Shown one piece after another: positions 20,016 through 29,203 of a stretch of 64,000 nt of DNA; the stretch's first letter is position 1, and each line of letters opens with the position of its first letter. The notes under the pieces were generated by a model. It made no database searches, was not told where the DNA came from, and worked only from the letters and a program-made list of their open reading frames with translations. Origin of the DNA: Bacteroidia bacterium (GTDB lineage Bacteria; Bacteroidota; Bacteroidia; Bacteroidales; Paludibacteraceae); assembly GCA_009929375.1 (NCBI GenBank), contig SAAO01000007.1, forward strand, positions 55,328 through 119,327, in the 5' to 3' direction. Position numbers and translations under genes: made by a program.

Positions 20016-20040
20016 ATATGTTCCTAAAAATAAGACATAT
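20016..20040. promoter_or_regulatory. Candidate operator upstream of the padR-pspC operon
   Basis: Inverted repeat ATATGT (20016-20021) and ACATAT (20035-20040), 13 nt apart, about 35 bases before the padR start. The ATGT...ACAT symmetry is like sites bound by other PadR proteins. Short arms make chance possible. Confidence 0.35.
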
Positions 20041-20076
20041 AGTTAAGGTTATTAGTGATTGTTTTTCTTAATTTAA

Positions 20077-21379
20077 TCACATCAGCAATTCAAGAATTTT
20101 TAAACGGAAAATGTATTCGTATTTTGACTGTATAACTTCCGATTCTGCCTGCGAAAGATTGTTTTTTGCCTGATAAAGTTCATAGACAGTAGCACGTCCG
20201 TTTTCATATTTCTGATTTGCAAAGCGAAAGGCTTCGCGACTTGCATTTTCTGATTTAATGGCCGAGTCCCATTTCGATTTGGCTGCAATGGCATTGTAAT
20301 ATGCTTGTTGAACAGTTTTTCGCAAGTCGATTTTAGTATTTTCGAGATTAATTTTACTACTTTCAACTTCTAATTTCGACGAAGCAACCTGATTCTTTAT
20401 GGCCATTTTGTTGAAAATAGGAACTTGTAGTGAGAAACCAATACCCGCACTGATTTTATCGGAAATTTGTTGATTGAATGAAGGCACCGGAATTCCACGT
20501 TGATTATAGTATCCTGAACCCAACGAAGCATTGAATGACAATGTCGGGAAATATGAAGATTTTGCAATTTGCACATTTTTTTCTTTGCTTTCGAGCTGGT
20601 ATTCAGCCGATTTCACTTCTGGGCGGTTGGTTAATGCACTTTGATACACTGTGTTTACATCCAAAAGTTGAAGTCCTGTATTAAATAAATCTTCGGGAAT
20701 TGTGACATCAATATTTTCGAAATCTTTTAGTTCAATAATCTGCGCAAGGTCGAGTAATGAAAGTCTCAAAGTATTATCAGCCTGAATTCTGTTGAGTTCC
20801 TCCTTCGATTGTTGCGCATAAAGCTCGTACATTTCTCCTTCAGCCAGTTTTCCGGTTTCGACCAGCTTTAGCTGCTGTTCTATTTTGTTTTTAGTAAGTT
20901 CCAGCTGATTTTCGGCCACTATCAGAAGTTCTTTATTCAATAACACCTGCAGAAAAACTGTTGATACATTCAATATAATATCATGTTTGATTTTATCAAG
21001 TTCAGCCTGCGAATTTTTTAATTCCGACATTCGGGCATCAATATTATATTTCATTTTCAGACCATCAAACAACACAATACTGCTTCCGATACCAAAATTT
21101 GAACTTTGTATGAGCGATGATGAATTTGTATAAGTGTTATTATCGTCCAACGCCCTACCCCAACTTAAACCATGGCTTGCCGATGCGTTTAAGTCGGGCA
21201 ACAGGTTGAGTCGTGCCTGATTGTATGCAATTTCGTTGTTTTTCCGCACCAGTTCCCGTTGCTTTATGTTTCGGTTAAGCCAAAGCCGTATCCACACATT
21301 GCTGTAAAGTCCATTTTTGTTGGGCATTGGCAAACAAAGCTGCTAAAAGGGCACCGAGTATTAAAAATGTTCGTTTCAT
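20077..21379 (-). CDS. TolC-family outer-membrane efflux protein, frameshifted near the N-terminus
   Basis: Outer-membrane channel component of the exporter encoded just upstream. The true start is the ATG at 21379, which opens a good signal peptide (MKRTFLILGALLAALFANA) and the conserved TolC opening WTLQQCVDTALA. That frame hits TAA at 21277-21275. The rest of the protein (NRNIKQRELVRKNNEIAYNQARLNLLPDL onward, about 400 residues of normal TolC repeats) continues in another frame. One extra base or two missing bases near 21275 explains this. The downstream frame alone lacks a signal peptide. It is either a sequencing or assembly indel or a real inactivating mutation. It is the last gene of a six-gene operon, 32 bases after the adaptor gene. 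Confidence 0.85.
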
Positions 21380-21411
21380 TGAATTGAATGTTTTTGGAAA
21401 TAAGTTAAATG

Positions 21412-22524
21412 CTACTTTTTATCTGATTTCTTTTCCTGAATTTCAGATCCACGAATTTTGTCTTTTAATTTCAGCCCGCTTTTAATTTCAATTTTCATTC
21501 CATCTGACATTCCTGTTTTTACTTCTTTCTTTTCGAATGTTTGAGGATTTTCGGACTTCAGAGTATATACAAAAGCAGTATCACCACTAAATTCGATACA
21601 ATTTTCGGGCACTGTGAGTATATTTTCAATTTTGTTGAGCACAATTTCGGCATTTGCACTGTAACCAGCCCTTATAAATACATCTGTAGGTACTTTTACA
21701 GCAGCTTTCATTTCGAACATAATAGCACCACTTTCTTCAACACCTTTTGGTGATATATACTCGAGTACAGCAGTGAGTTTGGTATCCTGCAAAGCTCCAA
21801 TTCTGATATCCATAGGCATTCCCACATTCACCCTGCCCACTTCGGTTTCGTCGAGTTTTCCCACGAAAAGCATATCGCCCATATTGGCTACAGTCGCAAT
21901 AGTGGTTCCATCGTTGAAATTATTCGACTGAATAACTGAATTACCAACTTTTACAGGTACATCGAGTATGGTTCCGTTTATAGTGGAACGAACCAGTGTG
22001 TTGCTAATCTGCGATTTATCATTTGAAACTCCATCGCGAATAAGTGCAAGGTTATCCTGAGCCGATTTCAGTTCTTCTTTGTCGTTTTTGAACTGTAACT
22101 CCGATTTTTCAAATTCCTCTTTTGAAATTACTTTTTCGTTGAAAAGTTTGCTGTTACGTTCAAAGTCCCGCTTCGACTGATCGAAAGCCAGCTGAGCGCG
22201 TACTACGCGAGATTCGGCTGAACTCAGGTTTACCATGTCGGGGATAACCTTGATTTTTGCAATTATTTCGCCCGCTTTCACCACATCGCCCGCTTCTTTA
22301 TACACTTCAGCAATAATTCCTGACATTTGAGGTTTGATCAGAATTTCGTTTCTGGGCTCAACCTTTCCGGTGGCTACAGTACGCTTTTCGATGTTGTTTT
22401 TAGTGACTTCTTCAATCACATATTTCTTTTCGACAGGTTGCGATTTTTTCCACAAAAAGTAAAATGTGCCGAGCACAAGTGCAGCTAATAAAACGAACAG
22501 CAAAATTTTAAAAAACTTTTTCAT
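21412..22524 (-). CDS. Periplasmic adaptor (HlyD/MacA-like membrane fusion protein)
   Basis: Links inner-membrane ABC permeases to the TolC channel. The 370-residue protein has an N-terminal membrane anchor (about 5-23), a biotinyl-lipoyl-like domain (VEPRNEILIKPQMSGIIAEVYKEAGDVVKAGEIIAKI) and a coiled-coil hairpin (about 95-165, rich in K/E/Q). The second lipoyl half (STINGTILDVPVKVGNSV) and beta-barrel and membrane-proximal domains follow. The layout is that of MacA-type adaptors serving ABC exporters. Its neighbours are two MacB-like permeases upstream and tolC downstream, all on the minus strand. Confidence 0.92.
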   Translation of the reverse strand: MKKFFKILLFVLLAALVLGTFYFLWKKSQPVEKKYVIEEVTKNNIEKRTVATGKVEPRNEILIKPQMSGIIAEVYKEAGDVVKAGEIIAKIKVIPDMVNLSSAESRVVRAQLAFDQSKRDFERNSKLFNEKVISKEEFEKSELQFKNDKEELKSAQDNLALIRDGVSNDKSQISNTLVRSTINGTILDVPVKVGNSVIQSNNFNDGTTIATVANMGDMLFVGKLDETEVGRVNVGMPMDIRIGALQDTKLTAVLEYISPKGVEESGAIMFEMKAAVKVPTDVFIRAGYSANAEIVLNKIENILTVPENCIEFSGDTAFVYTLKSENPQTFEKKEVKTGMSDGMKIEIKSGLKLKDKIRGSEIQEKKSDKK

Positions 22525-22581
22525 AAAGTGCTGAATTATTGATTTATGATATGAAAATTTTTATATGATTTTTTTGTAAAA

Positions 22582-23916
22582 TTATTCTTCTCTAATGGCT
22601 TCAATGGGCTTAATATTCAACGCTCTGTTGGCCGGCAGAAAACCTGCAAAAGCACCAATCACAACCAAAATAAAAAGGGCTCCAATAGCAACTCCGAAAC
22701 TGATTTGCGGATCTTTAAAAAACTGATCGCCGGTGCTTAATAAAATACCAACCACATGTAAAAGTCCTACGCCCAATAGTATTCCTGCAATCCCGGCAAG
22801 CATTGTGAGTACAACGCTTTCGCTGATTATTTGTCCTATTATATTTTGAGGTGTGGCTCCCAAAGCTCTGCGAATTCCAATTTCTTTTGTTCGTTCGCGT
22901 ACTGTTACGAGCATAATATTGCTCACTCCAATTCCACCGGCCAGCAATGTGCCCAGTCCGACTATCCAAATCAAAGAAGCAATCCCGATTCCCAGATACA
23001 GAAACATGGTAAACTGATCTTCGATATTCATTCCACCCACAGCAGTTTTGTCGTCGGGCGAAATGCTGTGTCTGCTTTTCAAAACCGCTTTTATTTTATC
23101 TTCAATCACTTTTACTTTTACTCCCGGCATTGCTGTCACGGCAATAAAATGAACCACATTTCCCTGATTAAAGGCCTGTTGCATTGTTGTGAATGGCAAA
23201 ACAACAGTTTCCTGAGCATCACCGCCAATGTTGACATCCGAAGTATGACGTGAAACACCAATTACCTGAAAATAAACACCATTTACCTGAATATTCTTAC
23301 CCAATGGATCTTCGTTCCCGGGGAAAAGAACCTCGTAAACCCTTTCGCCAATGACACAGACTTTTCGTTTTTCAGCTATATCAATATCATTTATGTAGCG
23401 GCCATAAATCATTTTACTTTCGTCAATCAGATTGTATGAAGGATAATTTCCCTTCAAACTGTACGTGCCTGATTTATCGTTTCGCATTACATTATTATCC
23501 TGACCTCCGCCAAAAAGAATAGGTGCAATATGTTGAATTTCAGGAATATTTTGTCTTAAAAGAATAATATCTTCGTTGTACATATTCCAGTAACGACCTT
23601 TTTTTAAACCTTTGTAAGGTACCGACGTTTGCTCAGACCATATAAAGCATGAATTGGTTGCAAAACCTTCAATTTCAGAACTAATACCCTTTTCGAGCGC
23701 CACTCCTGCTCCAACCATTACCACAAGCATAAACATGCCCCAGAAAACGCCAAAAGCAGTCATTATACTTCGCGATTTATTATGTGTAATGGTAATCCAT
23801 ATTTCCTGCCAGCGATCAGGATCAAAAAAAATGCGTAGCAAGCTAAACATGCTTTTCGAAGTATTATTATTTTTATGTTGCGATGGGTAGTCCATTTGTT
23901 TATTCAAAATATGCAA
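22582..23916 (-). CDS. MacB-like ABC exporter permease (FtsX/MacB_PCD), second copy
   Basis: A 444-residue permease without a fused ATPase. It has one N-terminal membrane helix after a cytoplasmic leader (TITHNKSRSIMTAFGVFWGMFMLVVMVGAG), then a large MacB periplasmic core domain (about 95-310). Three C-terminal FtsX helices follow, with the hallmark GGIGVSNIMLVTVRERTKEIGIRRALGATP. It pairs with the preceding permease (23929-25176), with a 12-base gap, to form a heterodimeric channel energised by the separate ATPase at the operon head. MacB-type systems export macrolides, peptides or lipoproteins; the substrate here is unknown. Residues 1-20 could be shorter if the Met of SMFSLLRI is used. Confidence 0.9.
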   Translation of the reverse strand: MHILNKQMDYPSQHKNNNTSKSMFSLLRIFFDPDRWQEIWITITHNKSRSIMTAFGVFWGMFMLVVMVGAGVALEKGISSEIEGFATNSCFIWSEQTSVPYKGLKKGRYWNMYNEDIILLRQNIPEIQHIAPILFGGGQDNNVMRNDKSGTYSLKGNYPSYNLIDESKMIYGRYINDIDIAEKRKVCVIGERVYEVLFPGNEDPLGKNIQVNGVYFQVIGVSRHTSDVNIGGDAQETVVLPFTTMQQAFNQGNVVHFIAVTAMPGVKVKVIEDKIKAVLKSRHSISPDDKTAVGGMNIEDQFTMFLYLGIGIASLIWIVGLGTLLAGGIGVSNIMLVTVRERTKEIGIRRALGATPQNIIGQIISESVVLTMLAGIAGILLGVGLLHVVGILLSTGDQFFKDPQISFGVAIGALFILVVIGAFAGFLPANRALNIKPIEAIREE

Positions 23917-23928
23917 TTTAAAAGCTTA

Positions 23929-25176
23929 TTACTCTTCTCTCATTGCTTCTATTGGTTTAATTCTGACAGCTCTTCGCGCAGGCATATATCCGGCCAGCAC
24001 ACCAGACAGAATAAGAATAGCAGTAGAGATATACACGTATGAGAGTTGTACTGAAGGATCTTTAAAAACCGACATTCCTGTCTCACTTTGAGCAGCCGAT
24101 TGCTGTAAAATCATATTAATAACTTCTATAAGTCCAACGCCGAAAATCATACCTATGTAACCAAAGACTGTCGTTATCAGAATCGATTCGACTATTATCG
24201 ATAGTAATATTGATCCCGGAGGCGCACCAATGGCTTTACGGATACCTATTTCGCGGGTCCGCTCCCGAACCGAAACCAGCATGATATTGCTTACGCCTAC
24301 AATTCCTGCAATAAGCGTAAAAATTCCGATTATGCTTACAAAAATGGTAATTCCCCCGAAAATCTTCATTGTTTGAATGTAGTTTCGTTGCGAATTTCTC
24401 AACCAAAGCGCTTGCGTATCTTTGGAGTCGAAAAGCATGCTTTTCGACATTGTTTCTTTCAATCTTTCGTTGAAGGCATCGTTTACCTCCATGGTTTCCA
24501 TCCCGTTTACCTTCATTGCAATGTTGTAAAACTTGTTATCGGGATTAAAAATTGCTTGCGCAGTCGTAAAAGGAATATAGGCCGTTCCATCTCCCCAACG
24601 TTCTTTCTTAGTATTGATTCCCACAACTTTAAACATAACTTTACCTACCTGTATATATTTTCCTATTGCCGGTTCGGAGCGAAAAAGTGTTTCCACAATT
24701 TTTTTATCAAGTACAATCACTTTGTTTTTATTCACAAGGTCAGGCTGATTTATAAAACGACCATTTCCTGGTTCGAATTTCAGATTGAAAAGATCATTGT
24801 ATACAGGCTCCACACCTTTTATGCTGAAATTACCATATTCATCCTTATATGTGATAACCAGATTATTGTCAATTATTCCCGATTCAGCCTCTGTATTATC
24901 CATATTCTCCTGTACATCTGAAATTTGTTTGTCGCTAAAACTTAACGAACGACCGCTCTTTAATCCTTTGTACGGCATCGAAGTACGTCCGGGCCACATT
25001 TGTACCATATTTGTAGCACGATCGCTAAAATTTGAAGTGACTCCGTTTTGCAGACCATTTCCGGCAGCAAGCAACACAATCAGGATGAAAATCCCCCACG
25101 ATACTGACAATCCAGTGAGTATTGTGCGGAGTTTATTGTGTTTTAAACTGGCGAATATTTCCTGAAGTACATTCAT
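23929..25176 (-). CDS. MacB-like ABC exporter permease (FtsX/MacB_PCD), first copy
   Basis: A 415-residue permease homologous to the next gene. N-terminal helix (LKHNKLRTILTGLSVSWGIFILIVLLAAGNG), MacB_PCD periplasmic domain, and FtsX helices with GIVGVSNIMLVSVRERTREIGIRKAIGAPPG. The C-terminus MPARRAVRIKPIEAMREE is the usual FtsX-family ending. Two different permeases in tandem with a single ATPase gene imply a heterodimer. It follows the 68-residue membrane protein gene by 46 bases. Confidence 0.92.
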   Translation of the reverse strand: MNVLQEIFASLKHNKLRTILTGLSVSWGIFILIVLLAAGNGLQNGVTSNFSDRATNMVQMWPGRTSMPYKGLKSGRSLSFSDKQISDVQENMDNTEAESGIIDNNLVITYKDEYGNFSIKGVEPVYNDLFNLKFEPGNGRFINQPDLVNKNKVIVLDKKIVETLFRSEPAIGKYIQVGKVMFKVVGINTKKERWGDGTAYIPFTTAQAIFNPDNKFYNIAMKVNGMETMEVNDAFNERLKETMSKSMLFDSKDTQALWLRNSQRNYIQTMKIFGGITIFVSIIGIFTLIAGIVGVSNIMLVSVRERTREIGIRKAIGAPPGSILLSIIVESILITTVFGYIGMIFGVGLIEVINMILQQSAAQSETGMSVFKDPSVQLSYVYISTAILILSGVLAGYMPARRAVRIKPIEAMREE

Positions 25177-25222
25177 TTTATTTCAATGGTTTTGTATTGA
25201 TATACCGTCTTAGGTCTGAGGA

Positions 25223-25429
25223 TTAATGCGTATTAATTTTTCTGGATGGAGCAATGAAAAAATACACAATTGCACCAAAAGGTATAAAAATTACAATCAG
25301 AGCCATAAGCAGTGCATCATTCCCTTCGAACTTACTTCTCAAAATATCGATAATTGCTATTACGGGAAGCAATAGAGCAAAAATAAATATCACGGGTATC
25401 AAAAAAAACAATAGCATTGTACTAATCAT
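25223..25429 (-). CDS. Small two-helix membrane protein in exporter operon (PLDc_N-like)
   Basis: A 68-residue protein with two hydrophobic helices (about 4-28 and 38-60) joined by a short polar loop (DILRSKFEGNDA), ending in a basic tail. The shape and the motif IPFGAIVYFF resemble the phospholipase D N-terminal membrane segment family (PLDc_N), whose small members have no known catalytic role. It sits between ATPase and permease genes with 48 and 46 base gaps and is clearly part of the operon. A scaffolding role in the exporter is conjecture. Confidence 0.75.
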   Translation of the reverse strand: MISTMLLFFLIPVIFIFALLLPVIAIIDILRSKFEGNDALLMALIVIFIPFGAIVYFFIAPSRKINTH

Positions 25430-25477
25430 ATCTGTTAAATTTAAAAGTTTATCGTCTGGTTGTCTGAGAAATATGAG

Positions 25478-26152
25478 TTATCTTGATTCCACATTTTCAA
25501 TTAATCCATCTTTGATATGTATTATCCGTCGGGTTTCTTCGGCCACAGAACGTTCGTGGGTTACGATGATCGATGTTAGTCCGTTACGGTTTAATTCTCT
25601 CAATACCTTCATCACTTCAACCGATGTTACGCTGTCCAAAGCTCCCGTAGGTTCGTCGGCCAGCAGAATTTTGGGTTGCGAGATAATGGCTCTTGCAATG
25701 GCTACGCGTTGCTTTTGGCCACCCGACATTTCACTGGGTAAATGATGAGCCCATTCTTTCAGTCCCATTTGGTCGAGATATTCCATAGCAATAATATTGC
25801 GGCGTTTCCGGCTTACATTTTTATAATATAATGGTAAAGCCACATTTTCGAGTGCATTTTTAAAATTTATCAGGTTAAACGACTGAAAAACAAAACCTAT
25901 CATTTCGTTACGATAAGCAGCAGCCTGTTTCTCGCTCAGGTTTTTGATTAATTTTCCGTTCAGAAAGTAATTTCCCTTGTCGTAACTATCTAAAATACCG
26001 ATAATATTCAGCAAGGTAGATTTACCGGAACCCGAAGCACCCATGATCGATACATATTCTCCTTCCGTGATTTCCAAATCGATGCCCTTTAATACATGTA
26101 ATGAGGTGGCTTCGGTATAATAAGTTTTATGAATCCCTTCTATCTTTATCAT
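25478..26152 (-). CDS. ABC exporter ATPase (MacB/LolD-like)
   Basis: The ATPase that powers the two permeases encoded downstream. The 224 residues include Walker A GASGSGKST, Q-loop VFQSFNL, signature MSGGQKQRVAIARA, Walker B ILLADEPTGALDS and H-loop VTHERS. These are typical of the LolD/MacB/FtsE subfamily. It is the first gene of the operon ATPase, small membrane protein, permease, permease, adaptor, tolC (26152 down to 20077). A strong promoter overlapped by palindromes lies 70-130 bases upstream. Confidence 0.95.
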   Translation of the reverse strand: MIKIEGIHKTYYTEATSLHVLKGIDLEITEGEYVSIMGASGSGKSTLLNIIGILDSYDKGNYFLNGKLIKNLSEKQAAAYRNEMIGFVFQSFNLINFKNALENVALPLYYKNVSRKRRNIIAMEYLDQMGLKEWAHHLPSEMSGGQKQRVAIARAIISQPKILLADEPTGALDSVTSVEVMKVLRELNRNGLTSIIVTHERSVAEETRRIIHIKDGLIENVESR

Positions 26153-26221
26153 TCTCGTTTGAAAATTATTGTACTACTTTTTTACTGCTACTTACTAATC
26201 ACAGATTTGTCAATTATTTTG

Positions 26222-26252
26222 CAAATATATATCTTGTAAAAGTACTATGCAA
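26222..26252 (-). promoter_or_regulatory. Promoter of the ABC exporter operon
   Basis: On the minus strand, TATATTTG (26229-26222) is preceded after exactly 20 nt by TTG (26252-26250). It is the best consensus match in this gap. The TTG lies in the centre of a 21-bp palindrome. Confidence 0.6.
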
Positions 26253-26283
26253 TACATAGTACCATATAATGGAAAGGTACTAT
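26242..26283. promoter_or_regulatory. Candidate repressor operator: two overlapping palindromes at the exporter promoter
   Basis: Three half-sites alternate: GTACTATG (26242-26249), CATAGTACC (26255-26263) and GGTACTAT (26276-26283). The first pair forms a perfect 8-5-8 palindrome; the last pair forms ATAGTACC-N12-GGTACTAT. The first palindrome covers the -33 TTG, so binding would block RNA polymerase. No regulator gene is in the operon; the nearby PadR is one candidate, and a TetR-like protein elsewhere is another. Confidence 0.55.
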
Positions 26284-26552
26284 ATTTCTTGTGTTTTTAT
26301 TTATCACATATTCAGGTGTTTATAGGATATGGCTTTGTAAATATTAATATTATTTAACGTATTGCTTTTGAGGTAATGAATAAATGAACTGAAAAAGTTT
26401 GTATCTATACTATGGTTTCGTCAATAAAAAATCACGCTATTACTAAAGAAAAAATAATTTTGACTAATGCATGAACAACTTGTTTTGTTTGTCTGTTATA
26501 GGCTGTAAATACAATAAAAACAACAATTACTAACTAAAAGAAATAATTAATT
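26284..26552. other. Intergenic region between exporter operon and ferredoxin
   Basis: AT-rich DNA with no ORF of note. It must hold the ferredoxin promoter, but I see no strong TTG/TAnnTTTG pair and no riboswitch-like fold. Confidence 0.5.
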
Positions 26553-26747
26553 ATGGCAATAGCAAAAGTCTGGGTTGAAGAAGACTGTATAGCATGTGGA
26601 GTTTGCGAAGATCTCTGCCCACAGGTGTTTTTCGTAGAAGATATGTCGAATGTAAAAGAAGGTGTCGACTTTTCACAATATGTAGATCAGATTCACGAAG
26701 CAGCCGCAAGCTGTCCAGTGGAAGTTATCAAATTCAGTGAAGAATAA
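26553..26747 (+). CDS. Single-cluster [4Fe-4S] ferredoxin
   Basis: A 64-residue electron carrier. Cys12, Cys15, Cys18 (CIACGVC) and the distal Cys54 (SCPVEVI) match the ligand set of mono-cluster [4Fe-4S] ferredoxins such as that of Thermotoga. Cys22 in LCPQVF is the extra cysteine that pairs in a disulfide in some relatives, but its usual partner is missing here. It is a stand-alone gene, so partner oxidoreductases are not indicated by context. A hairpin that serves both strands separates it from ilvC. Confidence 0.93.
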   Translation: MAIAKVWVEEDCIACGVCEDLCPQVFFVEDMSNVKEGVDFSQYVDQIHEAAASCPVEVIKFSEE

Positions 26748-26764
26748 TTAGTTTATGAAACAAA

Positions 26765-26798
26765 AAAATGCCTGGCAGATTATTCTGTCAGGCATTTT
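26765..26798. terminator. Bidirectional terminator between ferredoxin and ilvC
   Basis: AAAATGCCTG (26765-26774) pairs with CAGGCATTTT (26789-26798), extended by an inner GCAGA/TCTGT pairing, about 14 bp in all. A-rich and T-rich flanks suit termination of both convergent genes. Confidence 0.75.
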
Positions 26799-26819
26799 CT
26801 GTTTAAAAGAGTGTGTGAC

Positions 26820-28295
26820 TTACACAATTTTCTTCATAGCTGTCATAGCAGCACGTAGCTGAGCACCAACTACTTCAATAGAATGTGTACGCAAAGCTGC
26901 ATTTACTTTTACCAGTTCAAAGTTGTCCACGTGTCCGTCTTTTCCTTCGTTGAAGTTTTTACCAATTACATTTGGCTCAATTTTCTTCATAAAGTCGCTC
27001 AACAGCGGTTTGCAGGCATGATCGAAGAGATAACAACCATACTCAGCTGTATCCGAAATTACGCGGTTCATTTCGTAAAGTTTTTTACGGGCAATAGTGT
27101 TTGCGATGAGCGGAGTTTCGTGAAGTGACTCATAATAAGCCGATTCAGGTTTGATTCCGGCGCTAACCATAGTTTCGTAAGCCAGTTCTACTCCCGATTT
27201 TACAAACGCAACCAACAGCGTGGCATTGTCGAAATATTCCTGTTCGCCAATTTCAACATTGGCAGCAGGTGTTTTTTCAAATGCAGTTTCAGCAGTAGCT
27301 GCACGCCATGTCAAGAGATTTTTGTCACCGTTAGCCCAGTCTTCCATCATTGTTTTTGAGAATTCTCCCGAAAGAATATCGTCCATGTGCTTGATAAACA
27401 GCGGACGCATGATTTCCTTCAGTTCTTCTGAAAGCTTGTAAGCTTCAATTTTGGCAGGATTCGACAAACGATCCATCATGTGTGTAATACCACCGATTTT
27501 AAGTGCTTCGGTAATTACTTCCCAGCCATACTGAATCAGTTTCGAAGCGTAACCTGCTTCAATTCCTTTTTCAACCATTTTGTTGAATGAAAGAATTGAA
27601 CCTGTTTGCAACAAACCGCAAAGAATGGTTTGCTCGCCCATAAGGTCCGATTTTACCTCGGCCACAAACGACGAAAGCAATACACCGGCTTTGTGACCGC
27701 CTGTTCCCACGCAATATGCTTTTGCAATTTCCAAACCGTCGCCGTTAGGGTCGTTGTCGCGATGCACAGCAATAAGGGTCGGAACACCAAAGCCACGGAG
27801 ATATTCTGCACGCACTTCTGAAGCCGGCGATTTAGGAGCAATCATTACCACTGTAATGTCCTTGCGGATTTGCATACCTTCTTCCACAATGTTGAAACCA
27901 TGTGAATACGAAAGACAAGCACCCTGTTTCATCAATGGTACAACTTTGTTTACAACACCTGTGTGCTGTTTGTCCGGAGCAAGGTTCGAAACCAGGTCGG
28001 CAGTCGGGATCAGTTCTTCGAAAGTACCAACTTTAAAGCCGTTTTCAGTGGCTTTTTTCCACGATTCACGTTTCTGATCGATTGCTTCCTGACGAAGTGC
28101 ATAAGATACGTCCAAACCGCTGTCGCGCATGTTCTGACCCTGTGCAAGTCCCTGAGCACCACAACCAATGATCACAATTTTCTTTCCAATGAGTTTCTTT
28201 ACGCCATCAGCAAATTCGCTGCTTTGCATAAAATCACATTTTCCTAATTCCTGCACTCTTAAACGATGCGGAAGTGAGCTGAAATAATTTGCCAT
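26820..28295 (-). CDS. ilvC: Ketol-acid reductoisomerase (class II, long form)
   Basis: Catalyses the Mg2+- and NADPH-dependent isomeroreduction of 2-acetolactate and 2-aceto-2-hydroxybutyrate, second step of valine/isoleucine synthesis. I start it at the ATG at 28295, because [23 protein letters not shown] aligns with the E. coli start and gives exactly 491 residues. Upstream in-frame codons to 28325 are probably untranslated. Visible are the Rossmann motif [13 protein letters not shown], the conserved SYSHGFNI and a duplicated C-terminal knotted domain, which defines the long class II. It is the last gene of the ilvDBN-thioesterase-ilvC operon. Confidence 0.96.
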   Translation of the reverse strand: MANYFSSLPHRLRVQELGKCDFMQSSEFADGVKKLIGKKIVIIGCGAQGLAQGQNMRDSGLDVSYALRQEAIDQKRESWKKATENGFKVGTFEELIPTADLVSNLAPDKQHTGVVNKVVPLMKQGACLSYSHGFNIVEEGMQIRKDITVVMIAPKSPASEVRAEYLRGFGVPTLIAVHRDNDPNGDGLEIAKAYCVGTGGHKAGVLLSSFVAEVKSDLMGEQTILCGLLQTGSILSFNKMVEKGIEAGYASKLIQYGWEVITEALKIGGITHMMDRLSNPAKIEAYKLSEELKEIMRPLFIKHMDDILSGEFSKTMMEDWANGDKNLLTWRAATAETAFEKTPAANVEIGEQEYFDNATLLVAFVKSGVELAYETMVSAGIKPESAYYESLHETPLIANTIARKKLYEMNRVISDTAEYGCYLFDHACKPLLSDFMKKIEPNVIGKNFNEGKDGHVDNFELVKVNAALRTHSIEVVGAQLRAAMTAMKKIV

Positions 28296-28409
28296 TTTAC
28301 TAATAACCCCAACCTTTACAGGCATTTAGAGGTAGTTTTTAAATTGTTTATATTATCTGTTTTTATAAATTACTTTTTCAAAATACGGTTCAAATCAATA
28401 ACCTTATAG

Positions 28410-29132
28410 TTATTCTCCGAACAATACGCGCGCTTTGCAGGCTGTGTTTCCGTTTTTCCTGAGTTCGAATCGAAAATCATCGATTTCAGTCTCCTGCATA
28501 TGAATGCTTACTTTATCGCCAAACAAAATTTCGTTTATATAATTGATTTCGAAACGTTTGATCTGTTTGCTTTTATATGTATCGAGCGAAAAACAATCGG
28601 TTATCCATTCCACATAGCGAATACTGTTTGTATGTCCGTTAATATCAATGTGACTGTATTTTACATTAAATTCGCCAACGGGTTCTGTTTCCACCGATTG
28701 CAGTCGCACAGGTTTTTCCATTTCGTTGCTTTCGCCATTTGCAAAAGCATGAATGCCTTCAAGTGCAATCAGATCCTGTGCACGACGGGTTACCACATTG
28801 ATCATAGCCCAGTTCGAAACTGCTTTTACAATGAGTTGGCCTTCGGCATTTGTAATACGGAAATTACGCGTTGTCGAAGCTCTTCCTACTTCTTCCACCC
28901 ATGTTTCAACTTCGATTTTTTCGTATTGTATGGGAAATTTTTTGATTTCTACCGCCATTCGGAGCAAAACCCATGAGCAGTCGTCGTTGTTCAGGTCGCG
29001 AATACCGAATCCGTTTTCGTCAGCATTCATACCAGCTGTGGTCAACAACATATCGATAAGCGCTGCCGGTGTTATTCTGTACTGAAAATCAACATCCTGT
29101 GGTCGTACATCGAAAGAATAAGCTTTTTTCAT
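28410..29132 (-). CDS. Acyl-ACP thioesterase (FatA-like) inside the ilv operon
   Basis: Hydrolyses acyl-ACP to free fatty acid. Two hotdog domains fit the acyl-ACP thioesterase family: the first with DVDFQYRITPAALIDMLLTTAG and WVLLRMAVEIKKFPIQYEKIEVETW, the second with the catalytic region HIDINGHTNSIRYVEW (Asn/His) and a downstream acidic residue. The preferred start is the ATG at 29132 (MKKAYSFDVRPQDVDF), giving 240 residues; the 13 codons before it are unlike the family. It is placed between ilvN and ilvC with gaps of 71 and 114 bases on the same strand. The chain type released is not known. Confidence 0.88.
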   Translation of the reverse strand: MKKAYSFDVRPQDVDFQYRITPAALIDMLLTTAGMNADENGFGIRDLNNDDCSWVLLRMAVEIKKFPIQYEKIEVETWVEEVGRASTTRNFRITNAEGQLIVKAVSNWAMINVVTRRAQDLIALEGIHAFANGESNEMEKPVRLQSVETEPVGEFNVKYSHIDINGHTNSIRYVEWITDCFSLDTYKSKQIKRFEINYINEILFGDKVSIHMQETEIDDFRFELRKNGNTACKARVLFGE

Positions 29133-29203
29133 TTGTCTGTAAGTTGTCTGTTTTAAAGAACAAAATAACATAATTTATTCCATTAACCGACGCACAAATA
29201 ACA

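Noticed and set aside
20077..21379. Programmed ribosomal frameshift in tolC
   Set aside because: No slippery heptamer or downstream structure at the switch point and no precedent in TolC; an indel is simpler.
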